A stretch of DNA of 64,000 nt, taken from contig JAIYCX010000039.1 in NCBI GenBank assembly GCA_027487795.1, positions 481,811 to 545,810 on the forward strand. The letters run 5' to 3'. Position 1 is the first letter of the stretch. The number at the start of each line of letters is the position of its first letter. Below the pieces are notes generated by a model that was not told where the DNA came from, searched no databases, and saw only the letters and a list, made by a program, of their open reading frames with translations. A program made the position numbers and the translations under genes. The DNA is from Pseudomonadota bacterium (GTDB taxonomy: Bacteria; Bdellovibrionota_C; UBA2361; SZUA-149; DAOLCO01). Below, in pieces: positions 43,254-51,529 of the stretch.

Positions 43254-44981
43254 TTGATACAAGAATTGAACATGCTAATGATTTTATCAGGGCTATTAAC
43301 TCTAGTCTGTTTCATACTGCTTCTTAAATTAAATAAGCTACAAAAAAAACAGATTGATCAAACATGGTTAAATCTCGCTGAGCAAATTATTACAGAAATC
43401 AAATCCCCTGAGAGAGACAAAAAAATCATCATTCAGGGGATTTTTAAAATGATTGATGCGATATCTAACTCAGATAATAAAAATAAAACTGAGTCCAATC
43501 ATTCAGCTGTAAAAGTTTCCTTATATGAAGTGGAATCAAACTTATCAGCTCAAAATTTTTCTGTAGGTGTATCAAAATTTCTTGATGAGCAGCCTCTTAG
43601 TAAAGAAGCTAGTATTTATGTTAAAAATTATCCCCTAGTCTTCCATGGTAAAAGTTTTGGATCTTTATTTATTGAGTTCGAAAGACCAGTAAAAGAAAGC
43701 CTGACAAAGAAGCAAGATCAGCTTTTAGAACTATTATCTTCATTTGCCTCACTTTCTTTATTTAGTGGAGAATTTAACAAAGATCTTGATCGACTTAAAA
43801 ATCTAGGAAGTGAATCTGAACAAGCTAAAACTGGCTTCCTTGCTAATTTAAGTCATGAGATTAGAGGTCCACTTGGGGTAATTTTAAATGCTTCTGAAAT
43901 TCTTCTTGATGGCTTATGTGGAGATATCACTAAAGAACAACAAGATACTGTTGTTATGATAAAAAATAGCTCAAGACACTTACTAGATTTAGTAAATGAT
44001 GTCCTTGATTATGCAAGAGTAGATTCCGGCGCAATTGAAGTACAAACTAGAGCGATAGTAGTTTCTGATATGGTTTCAGATATGGCTACAGTTGTAAGAA
44101 CTCAAGCAATAAAGAAAAAACAGAAATTAAAAATCATTCCACCAGATGAACGTCTTGCCGTCCTTTGTGATAAAAGACATCTAAGACAAATTTTAATAAA
44201 TATTCTCACTAATGCTATTAAATATACTCCTGATAATGGCGAGATTACTATTGGTGCAGCAGAAGTCGATATGCCAAATCCCGGTAGTAAAGAAGAACAA
44301 AAAGCAGTAAAAATATATGTCACCGACTCTGGGGTCGGTATAACAGAAGCTGAAAGATCTAAAGTTTTTACTGCATTTCAAAGATTAGATAACGAATACT
44401 CCCAAGCTCAACAAGGAGCAGGTTTAGGAATGCCGCTTTCACAAAAACTAGCGATTGCTAATAATGGGGAAATTGATTTTAAATCTGTACAAGGTAGTGG
44501 CACAACTTTCTGGATCACGCTCCCCTGCTCTAAAGTAAAACCACTTAAGACCGAAGAGCACGACGGCACAATAGTAAACCTAGGACTAGGTGCAAAAGTT
44601 TTATTCATCTCCAAAGAAGATGATCAAAGACAGCTATACGAAAAATCTCTTGAACAAAGAGGATTTCAAGTATCCTGCGTCTGGAGTTTTCGCCAAATAA
44701 TGAAGTCGCTTAAAGAAGATAATTATTCTGCTATATTAATAGACACCGACACTTCAGAAACTCCTAATTCTGTCTCTTATGATGAACTAATTCAATCAAT
44801 AAGAAACCTGCCTAATGCCGCGACAGTACCGATGATAGTACTAACTGGTAAGGCCTTTGTATTTGATGTACAACATTTCTTAAGATTGGGAGTAGATCGC
44901 TGTTTGACCAAGCCTTTTTCATTACTTGAGTTATCTACGAGTATTAGGAAGGTGTTGGATGAGGTTAATAAGTTGAAGTAG
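43254..44981 (+). CDS. hybrid sensor histidine kinase with C-terminal receiver domain
   Basis: A 575-residue protein with one N-terminal membrane anchor (about 7-23) and a GAF-like segment (about 50-170). The kinase core has H-box FLANLSHEIRGPLG (H201), N-box LINILTNAIKYTPD and G-boxes VTDSGVGI and GAGLGMPLS. The receiver (about 445-575) has acidic EDD near 455, phospho-acceptor D497 in ILIDTDT, and K553 in LTKPF. The TTG start at 43254 has AGGA about 8 bp upstream; an ATG at 43272 is the alternative. Ligand and output are unknown. Its last about 55 codons recur twice downstream as decayed copies. Confidence 0.9.
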   Translation: MIQELNMLMILSGLLTLVCFILLLKLNKLQKKQIDQTWLNLAEQIITEIKSPERDKKIIIQGIFKMIDAISNSDNKNKTESNHSAVKVSLYEVESNLSAQNFSVGVSKFLDEQPLSKEASIYVKNYPLVFHGKSFGSLFIEFERPVKESLTKKQDQLLELLSSFASLSLFSGEFNKDLDRLKNLGSESEQAKTGFLANLSHEIRGPLGVILNASEILLDGLCGDITKEQQDTVVMIKNSSRHLLDLVNDVLDYARVDSGAIEVQTRAIVVSDMVSDMATVVRTQAIKKKQKLKIIPPDERLAVLCDKRHLRQILINILTNAIKYTPDNGEITIGAAEVDMPNPGSKEEQKAVKIYVTDSGVGITEAERSKVFTAFQRLDNEYSQAQQGAGLGMPLSQKLAIANNGEIDFKSVQGSGTTFWITLPCSKVKPLKTEEHDGTIVNLGLGAKVLFISKEDDQRQLYEKSLEQRGFQVSCVWSFRQIMKSLKEDNYSAILIDTDTSETPNSVSYDELIQSIRNLPNAATVPMIVLTGKAFVFDVQHFLRLGVDRCLTKPFSLLELSTSIRKVLDEVNKLK

Positions 44982-45052
44982 ATTGGCTTTAGGGAGTAAT
45001 GTCTTGAATCACGCGACCGCTAAAACGTCTCGCTCCTTTTGAACTTAAGAAA

Positions 45053-45202
45053 AGCAGCAGGTCAATTAGTCTTCCTGTGCTGATTCTCACGCATTCCACC
45101 TGGAATGCAGTTCCGAGCTGCCACAAATTTTTTCCAGCTAAATTTAGCTGAGGAAAAAAATTTGCTCGAAGTCCGCACAGGAAAACTAATTGACCTGCTG
45201 CT
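45053..45202 (+). mobile_element. 150-bp foldback (MITE-like) element, copy 1
   Basis: It is bounded by 28-bp inverted arms (45053-45080 and 45175-45202) that differ at one position. The core holds two palindromes (CATTCCACCTGGAATG and CAGCTAAATTTAGCTG). It has no open frame of note. Copy 2 at 47466-47616 is its reverse complement, differing in the core by about one substitution and one base gap. Non-autonomous mobile DNA is the best guess; it could also act as a strong RNA hairpin downstream of the kinase gene. Confidence 0.75.
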
Positions 45203-45205
45203 CTT

Positions 45206-45388
45206 GAGTCAACTTACGCTATTGTCGTTTGATATCATCAGTTAATCTTACTGGTTAAGGCGTTTGTATTTAATGAATAACATTTCCTAAGATTAGAAGT
45301 TGATGCTGACTGACCAAGCCTTTTTTGTTACTTGAGTTATCAACTAGTATGAGGAAGGTATTGGATGGAGTGAATATACTTAAGTAAT
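45206..45388 (+). pseudogene. decayed copy 1 of the histidine kinase 3' end
   Basis: Starting just after foldback copy 1, the DNA aligns with the end of the kinase gene (about 44811-44981). Shared blocks include ACTGGT(T)AAGGC, ACATTTCCTAAGATTAG, CCAAGCCTTTTTT, TTACTTGAGTTATC and GAGGAAGGTATTGGATG. It carries stops and indels and cannot encode the receiver. It ends at the position equivalent to the kinase stop. Confidence 0.8.
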
Positions 45389-45485
45389 TAGTGTTTAACG
45401 AATAGCAGTTTGATTAAAAGTTACACCCAAAGAAATCCTAATAAAGTCAGAAGATTAAGTGGACGTAAATCTTTTGATCCTGTTG
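45389..45485. other. short spacer to the island
   Basis: AT-rich sequence between remnant 1 and the stop of the DUF5677-like gene. No gene or clear hairpin is seen. Confidence 0.3.
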
Positions 45486-46397
45486 TTACACTGCTTCTCT
45501 CAAGTGACTTTGCGCCTTAACAAAATCATCATTTCCAGAATCTTTGATCATAAACAAAACAGTATCATGAGCTTCCCCTAGGTACTGCCCGAAAGCACTT
45601 TTTAATCCCTCATCGGTTATCAGATGCTTTATATAGTAAGTTAACCCGAGTAAAACGACCATGCTTTGCCCAAGGTAGATAACGTCATCAACCTTACTCT
45701 CTGAATTTAATGGCACCAATTCACCATTATTTTCGGTAAGAAAATGTAGATATAGATCCGCCCAGTTACCATGAACAGAGCTTGAAGGCATTGTCTGAAG
45801 TGCGAGATACATATCCGCCATATCGATATTTCGCATCATGCTATTTAAATCGGGAAGCTTAATCTTTTTCCTGACCTCCTCAATTTTCAGTCCGCCAGCG
45901 TTTGCAGTTTTATCAATGGAGCGAAGTATACGTGACTCAAGCGGAATTTCATGACCACGCGCAGCCACATTTTTGTCAATTAATTCTTTAAGCTCTACCT
46001 CAGCTTGAAGCCCAGACTCTACAAATAATTTTACTCGTGTTTCGGTGTCTTCACGCACTAGCCACATTAGCCGTAAGGAGGACTCGGTAACGGATCGACT
46101 TAAAATTATTATCGCTTCACGATCTTGAAGTTTATGGCCCAACCGTCCGATAGCTCTCATTAATCGTGCAATACGTGAAAGTAGTCCTCGAAAAACATGC
46201 AGCTGTTGCAGTGGTAACTTCGCTAATGCAGCAGATTGTGCTTTTATATTAGCGATATAGACGACTACTTGAGCAGTACAGCGATAATAGTCAAAAGCGA
46301 TGGGACCATAAGAGCAACGTTCTCGACATTCTTTAATCAATTCATTAGTCAGTTCAGGATATTTCGGAAAATCGGGAATGAACGCTTCTTTATTCAT
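45486..46397 (-). CDS. DUF5677-like protein
   Basis: A 303-residue helical protein. RCTAQVVVYIANIKAQSAALAKLP, SRSVTESSLRLMWLVRED, and SSSVHGNWADLYLHFL with a late His (SVHG) resemble DUF5677, a family frequently found in mobile islands near defence genes. No function is established. Its base composition looks less AT-rich than the neighbours, consistent with acquisition. It is the downstream gene of the three-gene island flanked by the kinase-end remnants. Confidence 0.6.
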   Translation of the reverse strand: MNKEAFIPDFPKYPELTNELIKECRERCSYGPIAFDYYRCTAQVVVYIANIKAQSAALAKLPLQQLHVFRGLLSRIARLMRAIGRLGHKLQDREAIIILSRSVTESSLRLMWLVREDTETRVKLFVESGLQAEVELKELIDKNVAARGHEIPLESRILRSIDKTANAGGLKIEEVRKKIKLPDLNSMMRNIDMADMYLALQTMPSSSVHGNWADLYLHFLTENNGELVPLNSESKVDDVIYLGQSMVVLLGLTYYIKHLITDEGLKSAFGQYLGEAHDTVLFMIKDSGNDDFVKAQSHLREAV

Positions 46398-46468
46398 AGC
46401 GGTGTGGCGTTAAAGTTTTCACAGCCGCTTGTCGGCTTGCGAAAAACGTATTGTTAAACGTCGACGTT
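46398..46468 (-). other. spacer hairpin upstream of the DUF5677-like gene
   Basis: AGCCG pairs with CGGCT around CTTGT, between GTTAAAG and GTTAAAC-like boxes. It recalls recombination-site architecture, but the box order is wrong for an integron attC. I treat it as an unexplained dyad. Confidence 0.3.
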
Positions 46469-46891
46469 TCATTTGGCAATAGTTCCTTGGTAAGTTATTG
46501 AACCCAAACCAAACAATATGTGTTCAGCGTAATTAAACTTGCTACCGGGCATCTTAGCTTTATCGAGAAAATCGAGTACCTGAGGGTCTGTGATTCTTAC
46601 ATATCCAGCACCATCCACAGCAAAAAACGTAAGGTACTCACCTGAAAAATGCTTAGTCAGTTCTTTATTTCCACGCGTCGCCCAGAAGAAACGTCCATTT
46701 TCTTCAGTAATAATACACTCAGACTCTTTAACCTTAAATGCAGGAATTTGTTTTACTTCGGTATGTTCACCATTAACAGTTGTACTAATGATCGGCCTTC
46801 CAATGAAAATAGGTCGTGCTTCAGCTTTTATACTTTTGTAAGTTCCTAACCAGAAAATCAGGCCTAGTAAAATGAGTTTTGATTTTTTCAT
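46469..46891 (-). CDS. secreted hypothetical protein of the island
   Basis: A 140-residue product with a signal peptide (KLILLGLIFWLGTYKSIKA, cleavage near A-E-A). The mature part has one Cys (SECIITEENGRFFW) and a beta-rich look; no family is recognised. It is flanked on both sides by spacers of about 60-70 bp containing small dyads and lies with two other same-strand genes, typical of a cassette-like island. Confidence 0.6.
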   Translation of the reverse strand: MKKSKLILLGLIFWLGTYKSIKAEARPIFIGRPIISTTVNGEHTEVKQIPAFKVKESECIITEENGRFFWATRGNKELTKHFSGEYLTFFAVDGAGYVRITDPQVLDFLDKAKMPGSKFNYAEHILFGLGSITYQGTIAK

Positions 46892-46946
46892 ATTGAGACT
46901 TTAACGTTATAAATTTGCGGGTCGATTTCGGTTCCGCAAAATTGAT

Positions 46947-47336
46947 TTACTCTTCATTTGGTTGAATTTTACAAGGGAAATAGTTGATATAAGCCGCCGA
47001 AACAACAGACCTAAGGGGCTCTTCGTTCTTAATATTTTTAGATTTTATAAAAGCTTCTATCATTTGATAACTTCCATTTAAGGTCAGTCCTTCATTTGGC
47101 AGGCAGAAGAGTTTTTTTCCAGAACCAACTGATATAGCCACGACTAATCCATCTGTGACTCCGTCGAGGTACGCCCGACATTTAAAATTTGCCACTAGTT
47201 GAGGTCCCGTAGCAGTAGAAATCTGAGCCTCGGTAAATGGCTTACACGATTTCAAAAATTCACCTACTCTAACTTGCTCCGCGCTAACTGTTGTGGCAAT
47301 AAATATTGATAGAAGCAACAAAAGGTGATTTTTCAT
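46947..47336 (-). CDS. exported Rap1a/Tai-like protein
   Basis: A 129-residue protein with a signal peptide (HLLLLLSIFIATTVSAEQ). The mature domain carries four cysteines arranged as in the Rap1a/Tai immunity fold: LKSCKPF, ANFKCRAYLDGVTDG, KLFCLPNEGL, and FPCKIQP near the end, with the family-like helix MIEAFIKSKN. Founding members neutralise type VI effectors Ssp1/Ssp2. No effector gene lies beside it, so an immunity role is only suggested. Confidence 0.72.
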   Translation of the reverse strand: MKNHLLLLLSIFIATTVSAEQVRVGEFLKSCKPFTEAQISTATGPQLVANFKCRAYLDGVTDGLVVAISVGSGKKLFCLPNEGLTLNGSYQMIEAFIKSKNIKNEEPLRSVVSAAYINYFPCKIQPNEE

Positions 47337-47465
47337 ATTCGCCTGATTGATAAAATATTATTGTACCAGTTAACTATTTCTAGAACTTTCAAATAATAAC
47401 TAACACATAATATTTGTAGAATCCAACTAAGTTTAGAGTAAATAAAAATACTTAAATCAAAGAAG
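47337..47465. other. AT-rich spacer before foldback copy 2
   Basis: Contains only weak AT stretches. Its last bases (ACTTAAATCAAAGAA) resemble those before copy 1 (AACTTAAGAAA), hinting that some left flank is duplicated too. Confidence 0.35.
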
Positions 47466-47616
47466 ATCAGCAGGTCAATTAGTCTTCCTGTGCGGACTTC
47501 GAGCAAATTTTTTTCCTCAGCTATATTTAGCTGAAAAAATTTGTGGCAGCTCGGAACTGCATTCCAGGTGGAATGCGTGAGAATCAGCACAGGAAGACTA
47601 ATTGACCTGCTGATCT
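47466..47616 (-). mobile_element. 151-bp foldback (MITE-like) element, copy 2 (inverted)
   Basis: The same element as copy 1, in reverse orientation: arms 47466-47494 and 47588-47616, with the core the near-exact reverse complement. The right flank nevertheless matches that of copy 1 in direct orientation (GAGTCAACTTACGC at 47619 and 45206). So only the element is flipped relative to its flanks. Confidence 0.75.
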
Positions 47617-47618
47617 AG

Positions 47619-47759
47619 AGTCAACTTACGCCATTATCAACTAATCTAATCAGTTAATCTAACCTCTAAGGCATTTGAATATGATCTACATCATTTCCTA
47701 AGATTAGAATTAGATCGAAGTATTAGAAAGTACTAGATGAACTGAACAAACTAAAGTAA
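47619..47759 (+). pseudogene. decayed copy 2 of the histidine kinase 3' end
   Basis: Matches remnant 1 and the kinase end: CTAAGGCATTTGAATATGATC, then CATTTCCTAAGATTAG, then a gap of about 40 bp, then AGTATTAGAAAGTACTAGATG and ACTAAAGTAAATTG, parallel to the kinase's AGTATTAGGAAGGTGTTGGATG and GAAGTAGATTG. Several stops are in frame. It lies 37 bp upstream of the cytochrome lipoprotein gene. Confidence 0.75.
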
Positions 47760-47795
47760 ATTGAATTTAGTAAATAATTTATTGGTTCCATCAAA

Positions 47796-48965
47796 ATGAA
47801 GAAGTCTATTTTTTTCTCATACATAGTATTAATTATTAGTATCGCATCATGCAGTTTAATTGCGAGAAAAGAGTTCAGATCGACGATGAGAGATATCTAT
47901 CAAAAAACTGAGACTCTTTATTCTTATATCTGGGATGAAAAGCAATTCAAGGACCCGGCAAATAAAGCTAAAATCAAAGAACTTCTTGATGCTATTGATC
48001 AGGACTTTCACCAAGTAGATACTATCACTACTGTCAGTGACAATAAAACTGCGAAAAATGATCCGAGTTTTATTATTGCGCTTCAATCTCAATCAAGACT
48101 GCTTAAGAGAGCTAAAACTAGTCTTGAAAATGGAGAACTTGATTTATCCCTTTTTACTTTAAAAGGAATGACTGAGAACTGCGTTTCTTGTCACTCAAGA
48201 TTTAATGTTACTACAGATTTTGTTGGAACATCTGTGCGTAGTACTGATACATCAGTAGAAGCCCGCTTAAGTGAAGGTGAATTTTTAATTGCAACTAGAC
48301 AGTTCAAAAAAGCTGAAGATTCTTTGTTCCAACTAGCTGAAGAATTAGCCAGCCTAAAATCTGGCACAGGTGCATCACTAGATGCTCTAAGATTATGGCT
48401 ATTAGTAAAAATAAGGGTACAAGAAGAATTCTCAAGCTCTGCTGACTACTTATCAAAACTTAAAGAGAAGCCTGCTTTTACTACTAATGAGAAATTAATA
48501 GTTTCAAAGTGGATTGTAGATCTTAAAGATATCTCTGTATCAAAGTTCAGTATTAAAACCGATCCTACAGACATCCAAATTAATAAAGCTAAAGAACTCT
48601 TAGGAGATATTTCTAACGAAAGATTAGAACTAGATGATGAAAAAGATTTTATAAAAACTGCATTTGCTACAGCAATACTTCATGAACTTTTAATTAGAGA
48701 AATAACTGAAGAAGAACGTAAAACTGTCTATCTACTAATTTCAGCAGCCTACTCTAGAATAACAATACCATTTCTTGAGAATCTATCCTCACTATACCTT
48801 GAAACAGTTATAAGAACTTACCCTGGTAGTGCTGAAGCAAAAACGGCATATCAGCTATTTAAGAGAAAATTCGACTACAACCATACTGGAAGTGGTGGTG
48901 AATCTGTAGAGAAAACTGAAGAGGAATTCCTAAATGAACTTAGGGATTTATCAGGTAGTAAATAA
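47796..48965 (+). CDS. monoheme cytochrome c lipoprotein
   Basis: A 389-residue exported protein with lipobox ISIASC (Cys19) and one c-type heme site, ENCVSCHSRF (C129, C132, H133). The N-terminal part is a helical bundle like cytochrome c-prime (TMRDIYQKTETLYSYIWDE). A long helical C-terminal region follows, with TPR-like character (EGEFLIATRQFKKAEDSLFQLAEELA). It probably sits at the outer-membrane inner leaflet as an electron carrier or sensor; its partner is unknown. It follows the kinase remnant rather than an operon neighbour. Confidence 0.8.
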   Translation: MKKSIFFSYIVLIISIASCSLIARKEFRSTMRDIYQKTETLYSYIWDEKQFKDPANKAKIKELLDAIDQDFHQVDTITTVSDNKTAKNDPSFIIALQSQSRLLKRAKTSLENGELDLSLFTLKGMTENCVSCHSRFNVTTDFVGTSVRSTDTSVEARLSEGEFLIATRQFKKAEDSLFQLAEELASLKSGTGASLDALRLWLLVKIRVQEEFSSSADYLSKLKEKPAFTTNEKLIVSKWIVDLKDISVSKFSIKTDPTDIQINKAKELLGDISNERLELDDEKDFIKTAFATAILHELLIREITEEERKTVYLLISAAYSRITIPFLENLSSLYLETVIRTYPGSAEAKTAYQLFKRKFDYNHTGSGGESVEKTEEEFLNELRDLSGSK

Positions 48966-49131
48966 TTACAGACATTAAACAGCGTCCTTTCTTGGGCAGA
49001 AGCATCCAAACTCTAGGCTAAACTAAATATTAATATTTAGGGAAATATCCATATATTTCTCTAAATACTTAACTAAATTTAGCCGACATACTGTGTATAA
49101 ATATACTTAGAGTTTAGAACTTAGGACGAAA

Positions 49132-49449
49132 ATGGTTAAAGATAATAAAGGGAGAGCTGAAACTGCGATTTTTTTCGCTTTCGATGACTACAGCAAACAT
49201 GACCCTGCAGAACCAGAAAAAACTCTTATGGCCGCTATTCTAAAGAGTGCATTAGAAGATCTAAAAAAAGTAGGCGCACCTGCTAGAGCAGCGAAAGAAT
49301 ATATGATTTCTAATGATAGAAATTATTTATATTCTTTCATAAATGTTTGCCTACACCTTGGCCTTTGTCCAAAAACAGTTAGAGCCTTATACGGAATGGG
49401 ACCAAAAGTTTACAAGCCTCTAGTAGAAGGACAAGAGATAGTTAATTAA
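49132..49449 (+). CDS. hypothetical small protein
   Basis: A 105-residue soluble, mainly helical protein (TLMAAILKSALEDLKKVGAPARAAKEYMIS). GLCPKTVRALYGMGPKVYK near the end resembles a helix-turn-helix or DNA-binding tail. The ribosome-binding site TTAGGACGAAA precedes the ATG. Its TAA overlaps the glyA stop in opposite orientation (TTAATTAA). No family is recognised; regulatory DNA binding is a guess. Confidence 0.6.
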   Translation: MVKDNKGRAETAIFFAFDDYSKHDPAEPEKTLMAAILKSALEDLKKVGAPARAAKEYMISNDRNYLYSFINVCLHLGLCPKTVRALYGMGPKVYKPLVEGQEIVN

Positions 49450-50957
49450 CAAAAAGATTTCTTCAAGAAATCTAAATCTAGCTCAGGGTAAACAGGATAT
49501 TTTTTAATAAGATTACTTACCCTAGTTCTAGCCTGATCCCGCGCTGCTTCATCTAAAACGAATTCAGTCTTACTTGGCTTACCTGCATTAGGTCCAGTTT
49601 TAACAACTCCTGCTTTAGTATTGCTAGCTACTAGCTTTATTATGGCCGCAATTTCTTTCATTTCCTCTTCACCCATACCGAGTGTTGTAATCGCTGGAGT
49701 CCCAACTCTTAATCCACTAGTAAACCAAGCCCCATTTGTATCATAAGGAAGAGAATTTCTATTTAGAGTGATTCCGCATTCTCTAACAGCAGACTCTGCT
49801 TGACGTCCAGTTAGTCCGAAAGGTCTCATATCTAATAATACTATATGATTATCAGTCCCATCAGTCGCAACTGAAACTCCTTCTTTTATTAGCGCAGCTG
49901 CTAATGCACGAGCATTTGTTACTACTTTCTCCGCATACTGTTTAAATTCTGGTTTATTAGCCTCAGTAAATGCTACAGCTTTTGCAGCCATTACCTGTGG
50001 AAGTGGTCCACCTATTACATAAGGACAGCCTTTATCAATAAACTCCTTAAACTCATCCTTACAAAGGATAATTCCTCCTCTTGGACCTCTTAAAGTCTTA
50101 TGAGTTGTGGAAGTTATAATATGTGCAAATTCAACTGGATTCTCATCACCCTTGAAAAATCCACCAGCAACAAGCCCTGAGAAGTGAGCCATGTCACACA
50201 TTAGTACTGCACCTACAGAATCTGCTATTTCTCTTAGTCTTCTAAAATTTAAAGCCCTAGGATAAGCGCTGTATCCACATAGTAGAATAACCGGCTTAAC
50301 TTCTTTTGCTTGCTTTTCTATCTGGTCATAATCTAATAACCAATTATCCTCTCTGACTTTATAACCATGGGCATCAAATAATTGTGCTGAGATATTAAAA
50401 CGGTAACCATGAGTTAAGTGCCCTCCGGAATAATAATCTAGTCCAAGAAGTTTTTGACTTCCGAGAGTATGGCGGTATTTTGCCCACTCTTCTTCGTTTA
50501 AATCATTTATTTTTTCTTTCTTTAGTTCTTCTAAAACTTTGCCGCCGACTCTTGCGTGAAGGACTGCGATAAAGGCAATCATATTTGCGTCAGCCCCAGA
50601 ATGAGGTTGAACATAAGCATGGTCACAACCAAAAAGTTTCTTTGCCTGCTCACAAGCTTCTACTTCGATATCATCTACGTTATTACAACCGGCATAAAAT
50701 CTATGAAGTGGAAAACCTTCGGCGTATTTATCTGTAAGTAAATTCCCCATCGCTAACTGTGTCGGAAGTGAACAATAATTTTCAGAGGCGATTAATTTAA
50801 GACTTGTTCTTTGAGATTCTAGTTCGGCTACAATGCTTCTAGAAATTTTAGGATTCACTGCATGAATACTGTTTAGCGAACATAAATAAGCTAAAAAATT
50901 CTGATTTATGTTTGAGCCATTTTTGTTTAGATAATCTAAAACTACTGATTCAGCCAT
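49446..50957 (-). CDS. glyA: serine hydroxymethyltransferase
   Basis: A PLP fold-I enzyme interconverting serine and glycine and charging tetrahydrofolate. PLP lysine lies in TSTTHKTLRGPRGG; SGADANMIAF, DYYSGGHLTHG, CDMAHFSGLVAGG and IVLLDMRPFGLTGRQAE are all conserved. It has 503 residues against the usual 415-420: the N-terminus is extended (about 45 residues) and the segment after residue 130 carries an insert, as in Chlamydia-type GlyA. With gcvP (61814-64000) it links serine/glycine to one-carbon metabolism. It lies downstream of acpP, beyond a terminator. Confidence 0.95.
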   Translation of the reverse strand: MAESVVLDYLNKNGSNINQNFLAYLCSLNSIHAVNPKISRSIVAELESQRTSLKLIASENYCSLPTQLAMGNLLTDKYAEGFPLHRFYAGCNNVDDIEVEACEQAKKLFGCDHAYVQPHSGADANMIAFIAVLHARVGGKVLEELKKEKINDLNEEEWAKYRHTLGSQKLLGLDYYSGGHLTHGYRFNISAQLFDAHGYKVREDNWLLDYDQIEKQAKEVKPVILLCGYSAYPRALNFRRLREIADSVGAVLMCDMAHFSGLVAGGFFKGDENPVEFAHIITSTTHKTLRGPRGGIILCKDEFKEFIDKGCPYVIGGPLPQVMAAKAVAFTEANKPEFKQYAEKVVTNARALAAALIKEGVSVATDGTDNHIVLLDMRPFGLTGRQAESAVRECGITLNRNSLPYDTNGAWFTSGLRVGTPAITTLGMGEEEMKEIAAIIKLVASNTKAGVVKTGPNAGKPSKTEFVLDEAARDQARTRVSNLIKKYPVYPELDLDFLKKSFC

Positions 50958-51017
50958 TTTGAGTTTCCTTAGAGTTCAATTTTAAGATTTATTGCCGTTA
51001 TGATAGCAAAAAAAAAA

Positions 51018-51050
51018 GAGGGAGCATAATGTTATGCTTCCTCTTTTTTT
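51018..51050 (-). terminator. rho-independent terminator of the rpmF-plsX-fabG-acpP strand
   Basis: GAGGGAGCATAA pairs with TTATGCTTCCTC around a tiny loop, flanked by long A- and T-runs. It lies between acpP and glyA, so glyA must have its own promoter. Confidence 0.9.
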
Positions 51051-51099
51051 AAGTTTTTCAAGCTAAAATATTTAACTTGAATGCTAAATCTGTAAGGAT

Positions 51100-51348
51100 T
51101 TAAGCAGTATGATTTTGGATATACTTTACAGCATCTCCAACAGTAAGAATCTTTTCTGCGTCTTCATCAGATATTTCAATGTCATACTCTTCTTCAAGAG
51201 CCATAACTAACTCAACGATATCTAAAGAATCAGCTCCTAGATCTTCAATGAAAGAAGCGCTTTCTTGAACTTCTTCAGCAGCAACACCAAGTTGCTCTAC
51301 AATAATACTTTTTACTCGCTCAGCAGTGGATGCAGCATTAGTCGACAT
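51100..51348 (-). CDS. acpP: acyl carrier protein
   Basis: An 82-residue acidic carrier of fatty-acid intermediates. Phosphopantetheine serine S41 lies in [19 protein letters not shown], and helix II and III ([20 protein letters not shown]) are canonical. A strong ribosome-binding site (GGAGG) precedes the ATG. It is last in the gene order rpmF, plsX, fabG, acpP on the minus strand. Confidence 0.97.
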   Translation of the reverse strand: MSTNAASTAERVKSIIVEQLGVAAEEVQESASFIEDLGADSLDIVELVMALEEEYDIEISDEDAEKILTVGDAVKYIQNHTA

Positions 51349-51529
51349 GAGATTGATTTATCCTCCAATTAGGCGCTTAGAAATCACTCTAAGAACCACA
51401 CATAATAAATAAAGCTAATTAATTATTGTCGTATCCTAGGGATACATACCTTAATTTGATTCCGATAAACTATAGTAAACGTTTTTAATCAAGTGTTTTT
51501 ATGAAAAAAATGTCAGAAATAAACATTTT

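Noticed and set aside
46398..46468. Integron attC site
   Set aside because: There is a dyad between GTTAAAG- and GTTAAAC-like boxes, but the two boxes point the same way instead of forming the inverted RYYYAAC / GTTRRRY pair, and no integrase or repeated attC accompanies it.
45053..47616. Complete insertion sequence or transposon ends around the island
   Set aside because: The two elements are inverted copies and could look like transposon ends, but no transposase gene lies between them and their internal structure shows each is a self-contained foldback unit.
50958..51017. Glycine riboswitch upstream of glyA
   Set aside because: The leader is short and AT-rich, with no glycine-aptamer core; the gcvP leader lies outside the window.
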